Shown here: positions 59,596 through 64,000 of the stretch, piece after piece
Layout: each line of letters starts with the position of its first letter
Numbering within the stretch: the first letter of the stretch is position 1
Source of the DNA: Azotimanducus sp965220185
Lineage (GTDB): Bacteria > Pseudomonadota > Gammaproteobacteria > Pseudomonadales > Azotimanducaceae
Direction: 5' to 3'
DNA length: 64,000 nt
Assembly: GCA_965220185.1 (NCBI GenBank)
Contig: OZ244807.1
Location: 1,364,001 to 1,428,000 of the forward strand
Made by a program: the position numbers and the translations under genes
Notes under the pieces: generated by a model
Seen by the model: only the letters and a program-made list of their open reading frames with translations
Database searches by the model: none
Told to the model about the DNA's origin: nothing

Positions 59596-60960
59596 TTAGA
59601 CCTTACGGAACCGCCAGCCGTACATCATGCGGCCGTAGAAGTTGAACCACTTCTTCGCTTCCTCATCGGTGAAGGGATAATCGGCTCCGAGTTGCCGTGC
59701 GGCCGCCAAGCCGCTGACGAAGCAGGTTTCCTGACTGTTGATCAGGGTATGGGCACCGCAATGCCAGCTTTTTCGCCGCCCTCCTTGGATGAAGCGGAAC
59801 AAATGCACCAAGAGAGCTATGTGGCGCACGTCGTGGACAACATGCTGGAACCACCAGCGCATAACGATTTTGTTCTCGTCGATTCGGTTGATAGGGTTGT
59901 AGGTCACTAGGCAGGGTTTGTCGGAAGGCTTCGCCCAAGGCTGCTGGTTGTGCATGATGTAGGTGATTTCGTAGTTGTCGGGCCGGGCGCCATATTGCTC
60001 GATGTAGTTGCTGCGGGTTTCAAGGGCTTCGGTCTCGTTTTCCGGCAGCACCGAGGCATCCGAATGCACGATAGCGTGGTTGTGCAATTCGCTTTCGTAG
60101 CGGATCGACGACAGCAGCCAGCGCTCGAAAAAATTCGGCTGGTCGAGCGCCATCAGGGTCTGGTTGGCGTTGCAGGCGAAGATGACCTCGTCAAAGGTTT
60201 CGCGCGCTCCCGCCTCGTCTTCGACGATGACTTCATCCTTGCCACGGAACACCTTGCGCACGGGCCGATCAAGGAAGATCTTGTCGCGGAAGTCCTCGGT
60301 CAATTTCTCATAGATATTGCGCGTGCCGCCTTCCCAGGTCTGCATCGGCGTTGCGTTGACGATGTCGAAGAACTCGAGGTAGCGGCAAAAAAGCGATGCC
60401 GGCATGTCAAACACATTCGTCGCCATGAGGAAATTGACGAACATGGGTTTGAGCACCTTGTAGCGGAAGTCGCCGGAAAATCCGCCGAAATTGAGCACAT
60501 CGCCCATGCTCAGATAATTGAATGGATTGAGCGCGTTGAGGAATTTCGACCGAGTGCGGTTGAGCGCACCGAACCATTTGAGCCGCCGCAGCATTTTCTG
60601 GAAGCGGTCGATTTCCTCCCGCAGGTCATCGCCGATTTCGGTGTCGAGATCGTGGGCATAGATTCTGCCGCGGTATTTCAGGCTGTAGCTGAAGCGGGTG
60701 TCGACGAGTTTGATGCCGAGTTTGTGGGTCAGCGACTGGATATGGTGGTACACCGAGGGAATGCACGCGGTGACCGATATGTCGAAGGGAATGTTGGTGC
60801 CGTCCGCCTGTGGCATGTCGGCGGTGACTGCATTGCCGCCGAGCCGATCATTGGCCTCGAACAGCCGGAAATCGAAGCGGTCCGGATTCTGGTGCAGTGC
60901 CCAGGCGGCACCAAGCCCGGAAACGCCGCCGCCGATGATTGCTATTCTTCGTTTTGGCAT
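59596..60960 (-). CDS. FAD-dependent amine-oxidase-like oxidoreductase
   Basis: The 454-residue protein has the N-terminal dinucleotide fold (RIAIIGGGVSGLGAAWAL; FEANDRLGGNAVT) and C-terminal FAD-site SGLAAARQLGAD. It belongs to the COG2907 group of predicted NAD/FAD-binding proteins near amine oxidases and desaturases. Substrate is unknown. It lies 176 bases downstream of the GPP34-P450 gene on the same strand and could act on the same compound. An inverted repeat at 61074-61100 lies in the gap. Confidence 0.85.
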   Translation of the reverse strand: MPKRRIAIIGGGVSGLGAAWALHQNPDRFDFRLFEANDRLGGNAVTADMPQADGTNIPFDISVTACIPSVYHHIQSLTHKLGIKLVDTRFSYSLKYRGRIYAHDLDTEIGDDLREEIDRFQKMLRRLKWFGALNRTRSKFLNALNPFNYLSMGDVLNFGGFSGDFRYKVLKPMFVNFLMATNVFDMPASLFCRYLEFFDIVNATPMQTWEGGTRNIYEKLTEDFRDKIFLDRPVRKVFRGKDEVIVEDEAGARETFDEVIFACNANQTLMALDQPNFFERWLLSSIRYESELHNHAIVHSDASVLPENETEALETRSNYIEQYGARPDNYEITYIMHNQQPWAKPSDKPCLVTYNPINRIDENKIVMRWWFQHVVHDVRHIALLVHLFRFIQGGRRKSWHCGAHTLINSQETCFVSGLAAARQLGADYPFTDEEAKKWFNFYGRMMYGWRFRKV

Positions 60961-61073
60961 GATTGCCCTCCTGTGGTTCTAGCGCCGAATCCCAAGCGAC
61001 CTCAAGCGAACAACTTGAATGAACAGGGACACGATGGTATCTAATTCTAACTCTGCCCGAAAAGCGGGGAAGC

Positions 61074-61100
61074 GGAACTGATAGGAGACTGGTCAGTTCC
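61074..61100. other. Inverted repeat between the P450 and FAD-oxidase genes
   Basis: Arms ggaactga and tcagttcc are separated by 11 bases. It could be an operator or a transcript-processing hairpin. No second copy is seen. Confidence 0.25.
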
Positions 61101-61136
61101 TCCGAGGCTGCGTGGCAGCATTGTTGCCCGGGTAGG

Positions 61137-63209
61137 TCATGCGGCTTCGGCAACGGGACACTTGGCGGCCTCCGAAGAGGATGAGTGAACGGACGCGCGG
61201 GGCGGGCGCATGGATGATAGATTCAGTTCGTGCCTCTTCTCTGCAATCCGCAGCTTCATCTTGCGGTTCGGCGACATCGTCGGGAAGGGATTGATCCGAA
61301 GCTGGTAGTCGGCGGGCGCCATCTCGAAGCGGAAGTAGCGGAGGAGCATCAGCAGACTGGCAGCGAGATGGAGTTCCACCCACCGAAAGCCAAGGCACTT
61401 GTGGGTGCCTAGGCCGAAGGGCGCATAGCTCGTGCTCCGGTGGGTCTTTTCAGTATCCTCCTTGTGACGTTCGATGTCGAAGGAGAAAGGATCGGGGAAG
61501 ACATCTTCCATGTAGTGCGTGGCCGAATAGACAAGGTGGATTTTTGCGCCCACTGGGAGTTCGTATCCTTCGACCACGCAGGCGTTCATCACCGTTCTAA
61601 TGAGCATCGGGATAATCGGATAGAGACGTTGAGACTCCATGAAGAAGCGGTAGGTGAGGTCGATTTCCGATTTGCTCAACATGTCCGCCCCCGGGTCGCC
61701 CGCTGAGAAGACCCGGTCAGCCTCGTCCTGGAGCTGCTTGTACAACTCGGGCTGACGCAGCAGGTTGTAGAGCGCAAAACTCATCGCATTGCCCATGTAG
61801 AGGCTGACGATCAGGGGAGAAACCAAGGTGAAGGGAAGATCCGTCTCAGGCAGAAACTGCGGATCGGCAGCGTGCAAGCTCAGCGCATCGTCCACAATAT
61901 CGCGGGGGCATCCGACGCGCTGGGCTGGCGTATGTGCAGCCATAATGCGGTTCACCAATTCGTCGATCCGCTTCCTGCGCCGATTCATGCCTGGCGTTTT
62001 CAGCATGAACTTCGGGAGTGCCTGCTGAACATGCGTCATCAATGAACGCTCCTTGAATGTCAGCAGTTCCCGGAATTCCTCCTGGGTGTTGATGCCGACT
62101 GAGAGCTGCGAAAATTGTTCGTTGATGAAGTTTTGGCACCCCTCAACCGCAGGCAAAACATCGCCGACCTTCCATTTCGCCATATGTTTGCGGGAGTAGT
62201 GGTACAGCTCGTCGAGACGGCCGCCTAGTGCGGTGCGCGAGTAGGTTGCTTGAATGGCCTTGCGCATGCGGAAGTGATCGGCGCCATCCATCGAGGGCAG
62301 AATGCGCGATGCGCCATACACCTGCTCGAATCCCGACAGGTAGTCCTTCGAACGCAAGTGGCTGCGGCCGTTCCGCTGCATCCAGAAGTTGGCCTCGGGG
62401 CCTGCAAGGATGAGCATCCCCTCCTTCTGGAAGGGCACATTGATATTGAAGACAGGTCCGTTCTTGCGGGCAATGTCGGCAAAGAGAGCGGGAATATTAC
62501 CGCTGCGCAACATCGGATTAGAGAGTAGATCGCGCAGCGGAGCCGAGGGAATCGGCTTGGATTTCAGGACCCGCTGAAACTGCGGTTGCACGATGCTATC
62601 GACGGTTGCCTCGCCGATGGAGCGGCCGATGATGTCAAATTTGCAGACAAGGTCGATGCGTTGGGCGGCCTCTTCATCCAGGGGAAAGATTAAATGAAGG
62701 ACATGGCACGAATTGGCGAGTGCGACCAAAATTGCGTCCGTCGGATGGGGGATTTCACCCGAAAGCAGAACCTTGGCGATCCGATCCTTGACGAATTCGC
62801 TCGGTATATGGTCGGGCGTGGCGTAGGCGTCCGTTCGCCAGGCGCCTTGGGCGAGAGACCAGAATCCGCCGTTGTGGTGGACGAGGATTCCAACTTCTTC
62901 GAGGTTGTCCAAGGCGGCTGCCATGATCGCTTCGGAGCGCCCTGAGAGGTGTTCGATCCAGTATCGGGTGTTGCGCCTCTGCGGCTCGTCGCCGATCTCC
63001 TTCAGGATGGCATCCAAATGGGGATCATCGACAGTCGCCGGGTCGGTGACGAAGAGTTGGTCCTGATCCATGTCAATGCGACCGAGGAGCGCCAGTTCGG
63101 CAAGGCCAGCGCCGATGACAGCACAGTTCATGTTCCAGCCGGGGACCTGGTGAAAGTAGCCGCTATCCTCATTGAGCAGCAGCAGGATCAACTCATGTAC
63201 CAAATTCAA
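61137..63209 (-). CDS. GPP34 (Golgi-phosphoprotein-3-like) domain fused to cytochrome P450
   Basis: Residues 1 to ~215 match the GPP34 family: HELILLLLNEDSG, ViGAGLAELALLGRIDM, TRYWIEHLSGR. Family members in eukaryotes bind phosphatidylinositol-4-phosphate. Residues ~230-660 are a cytochrome P450: ExxR in E525-R528 (MESQRLYP) and haem ligand C605 in FGLGTHKCLG. The I-helix position that normally reads A-G-x-D/E-T is M472-G-N-A-M476, so the acid and Thr used for O2 activation are absent. The start is TTG at 63209, seven bases after an excellent ggagg site. No ferredoxin or reductase is fused or adjacent. Substrate is unknown; lipid or sterol is plausible from the GPP34 context. Confidence 0.88.
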   Translation of the reverse strand: MNLVHELILLLLNEDSGYFHQVPGWNMNCAVIGAGLAELALLGRIDMDQDQLFVTDPATVDDPHLDAILKEIGDEPQRRNTRYWIEHLSGRSEAIMAAALDNLEEVGILVHHNGGFWSLAQGAWRTDAYATPDHIPSEFVKDRIAKVLLSGEIPHPTDAILVALANSCHVLHLIFPLDEEAAQRIDLVCKFDIIGRSIGEATVDSIVQPQFQRVLKSKPIPSAPLRDLLSNPMLRSGNIPALFADIARKNGPVFNINVPFQKEGMLILAGPEANFWMQRNGRSHLRSKDYLSGFEQVYGASRILPSMDGADHFRMRKAIQATYSRTALGGRLDELYHYSRKHMAKWKVGDVLPAVEGCQNFINEQFSQLSVGINTQEEFRELLTFKERSLMTHVQQALPKFMLKTPGMNRRRKRIDELVNRIMAAHTPAQRVGCPRDIVDDALSLHAADPQFLPETDLPFTLVSPLIVSLYMGNAMSFALYNLLRQPELYKQLQDEADRVFSAGDPGADMLSKSEIDLTYRFFMESQRLYPIIPMLIRTVMNACVVEGYELPVGAKIHLVYSATHYMEDVFPDPFSFDIERHKEDTEKTHRSTSYAPFGLGTHKCLGFRWVELHLAASLLMLLRYFRFEMAPADYQLRINPFPTMSPNRKMKLRIAEKRHELNLSSMRPPRASVHSSSSEAAKCPVAEAA

Positions 63210-63262
63210 GGACTACCTCCTTTGTTCTCTACAACAGTAGCTTGAATGCAATTAGCGCAGCA

Positions 63263-63291
63263 ATCTAAATCGAACTTACCCGCATTGTCAA
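63263..63291 (-). promoter_or_regulatory. Promoter of the GPP34-P450 gene
   Basis: On the minus strand TTGACA (63286-63291), a 17-base spacer and TTAGAT (63263-63268) lie about 50 bases before the TTG start. The -35 lies only a few bases beyond the apparent end of the IS481-type element (near 63295), so the insertion did not obviously replace the promoter. Confidence 0.45.
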
Positions 63292-63305
63292 GGCTGTGTA
63301 GGGGC

Positions 63306-64000
63306 TCAGGACATTTCGGAATTTTCGGCTGTCGGTTCGGACATGTTTTCAAGGTGGACAAGATACTCGTTGGGCGTTCGGCAGTCCAGCGCGGTGTGTG
63401 GGCGCTGGTAGTTGTGGAAGAACTCGTGCCCGGCGAGCCTTGGGGCGACGTCGGCGACGGTGAGCGGGCCGTCGTACCGGTTCCAGAACTCGATGCGGGC
63501 GGAGCGGTTGGCGCGCTCGACGCAGCCGTTCCACTGCGGGCGGCGCGGCGGCAGGACGTGGAGGGGGATGTCGAGCGCCTCGCAGGCGCGCTCGAAGTCG
63601 GCCATGAACTCGGAGCCGCCGTCGACCTGGATGGATTCGACGGGGAACGGCATGGCGTCGGCCATGGCGTGGAGGAAGCGCCTGGCGTTGCCGGCGGTGG
63701 CGCGGGAGAAGACGCGGGAGGCGGCGAACCTGGAGACCGGGCAGACGGCGCGGAACTCCTTGAGGGACTGGCCGTCGCGGCTGTAGGTCATGTGGTCGAC
63801 CTGGATCATCTGGCCGGGGGCCTTGGCCCTGTCGCCGTAGGTCCAGCGCCGCGCCCAGGCGCCGTCGAAGTCGCGGCGCCGCTTCGGCCTTGCGCGGCCC
63901 TCGCAGAAGGCCGCGGGCCTGATGCGGCCGTCGGCGACGGCCTTGGCGAGGATGCGCCCGACGGTGGAGACCGACAGGCCGACGCCGCGGCGGTCGAGCA
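63306..64000 (-). CDS. IS481-type transposase (5' end outside window)
   Basis: The frame is open to the right edge (LDRRGVGLSVSTVGRILAK and on), so the N-terminal helix-turn-helix is cut by the window. The catalytic rve-type core is present: D in IQVDHMTYS, D in IQVDGGSEFMADF and E in NGCVERANRSARIEFW, and a C-terminal PNEYLVH tail. Terminal sequence tgtgtaggggct near 63295 may be the element end. The gene is much richer in GC than the P450 gene beside it, which supports recent arrival. Confidence 0.85.
   Translation of the reverse strand, partial: LDRRGVGLSVSTVGRILAKAVADGRIRPAAFCEGRARPKRRRDFDGAWARRWTYGDRAKAPGQMIQVDHMTYSRDGQSLKEFRAVCPVSRFAASRVFSRATAGNARRFLHAMADAMPFPVESIQVDGGSEFMADFERACEALDIPLHVLPPRRPQWNGCVERANRSARIEFWNRYDGPLTVADVAPRLAGHEFFHNYQRPHTALDCRTPNEYLVHLENMSEPTAENSEMS

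Overview
The window looks like a chromosomal segment of a gammaproteobacterium. The core genes that support this are ffh, the hemC-hemD-hemX-hemY cluster, rho, secB, cysD/cysNC, glutathione-dependent formaldehyde dehydrogenase, a corB-ypjD pair beside ffh, and an LplT-PlsC lipid gene. Lineage below class cannot be settled by eye. Codon use and GC are moderately high through the core. They rise sharply in the giant repeat gene at the left edge and in the transposase at the right edge. Outer-membrane proteins, an RND pump, a P450, toxin-antitoxin pairs and many small repeats suggest a free-living or host-associated environmental organism with active mobile DNA.

Layout. 1-12709: the 3' part of a giant Calx-beta repeat protein ending in an autotransporter-like beta-barrel; its start lies outside the window. 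12848-13112: three repeat elements stacked end to end, each meeting the next at a CTAG. 13109-16712: sulfate activation genes cysNC, a DUF2061 gene and cysD, the last with a 197-residue N-terminal extension. 16864-23617: an accessory island bounded by 160-bp direct repeats. It holds a broken ATPase, an EcoRI-type DNA methyltransferase, a restriction-type DUF262/HNH gene with two in-frame stops, a TnpB element, a PIN toxin-antitoxin-like pair, a second decayed TnpB copy and MITEs. 23959-29219: amidohydrolase, class III alcohol dehydrogenase, a Fic protein, a CorB-like transporter and YpjD. 29335-34101: a TonB-dependent receptor, ffh and a LuxR-type regulator. 34173-38990: hemCDXY converging on rho. 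39229-43550: a VapBC-like pair, secB, and an SDR / enoyl-CoA hydratase / MFS operon. 43600-44143: a small secreted protein whose signal peptide contains a 24-base homopolymer, currently out of frame. 44378-49969: a DUF1214 gene, an SDR remnant, LplT-PlsC, DUF503, DUF815 and a CoA transferase. 50065-52776: a predicted secreted zinc metalloprotease. 53019-59471: an SRPBCC protein and a complete RND efflux operon. 59596-63209: an FAD oxidoreductase and a GPP34-cytochrome P450 fusion. 63306-64000: an IS481-type transposase running off the edge.

How the parts relate. The sulfate genes overlap by 1 and 4 bases and should be co-translated (ATP + sulfate to APS, then PAPS). hemCDXY is a translationally coupled tetrapyrrole operon. 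The SDR/hydratase/MFS genes and the adh/amidohydrolase pair are also coupled through ATGA overlaps. The RND operon carries pump, adaptor and outer-membrane channel together.

The most unusual items are the GPP34-P450 fusion (whose P450 lacks the usual acid-alcohol pair), the poly-C switch in the secreted-protein gene, and a family of CTAG-bounded repeats whose ends supply the TAG stop codon of at least four genes. Next come the direct-repeat-bounded defence island with its tryptophan-to-stop restriction gene, and the extended CysD.
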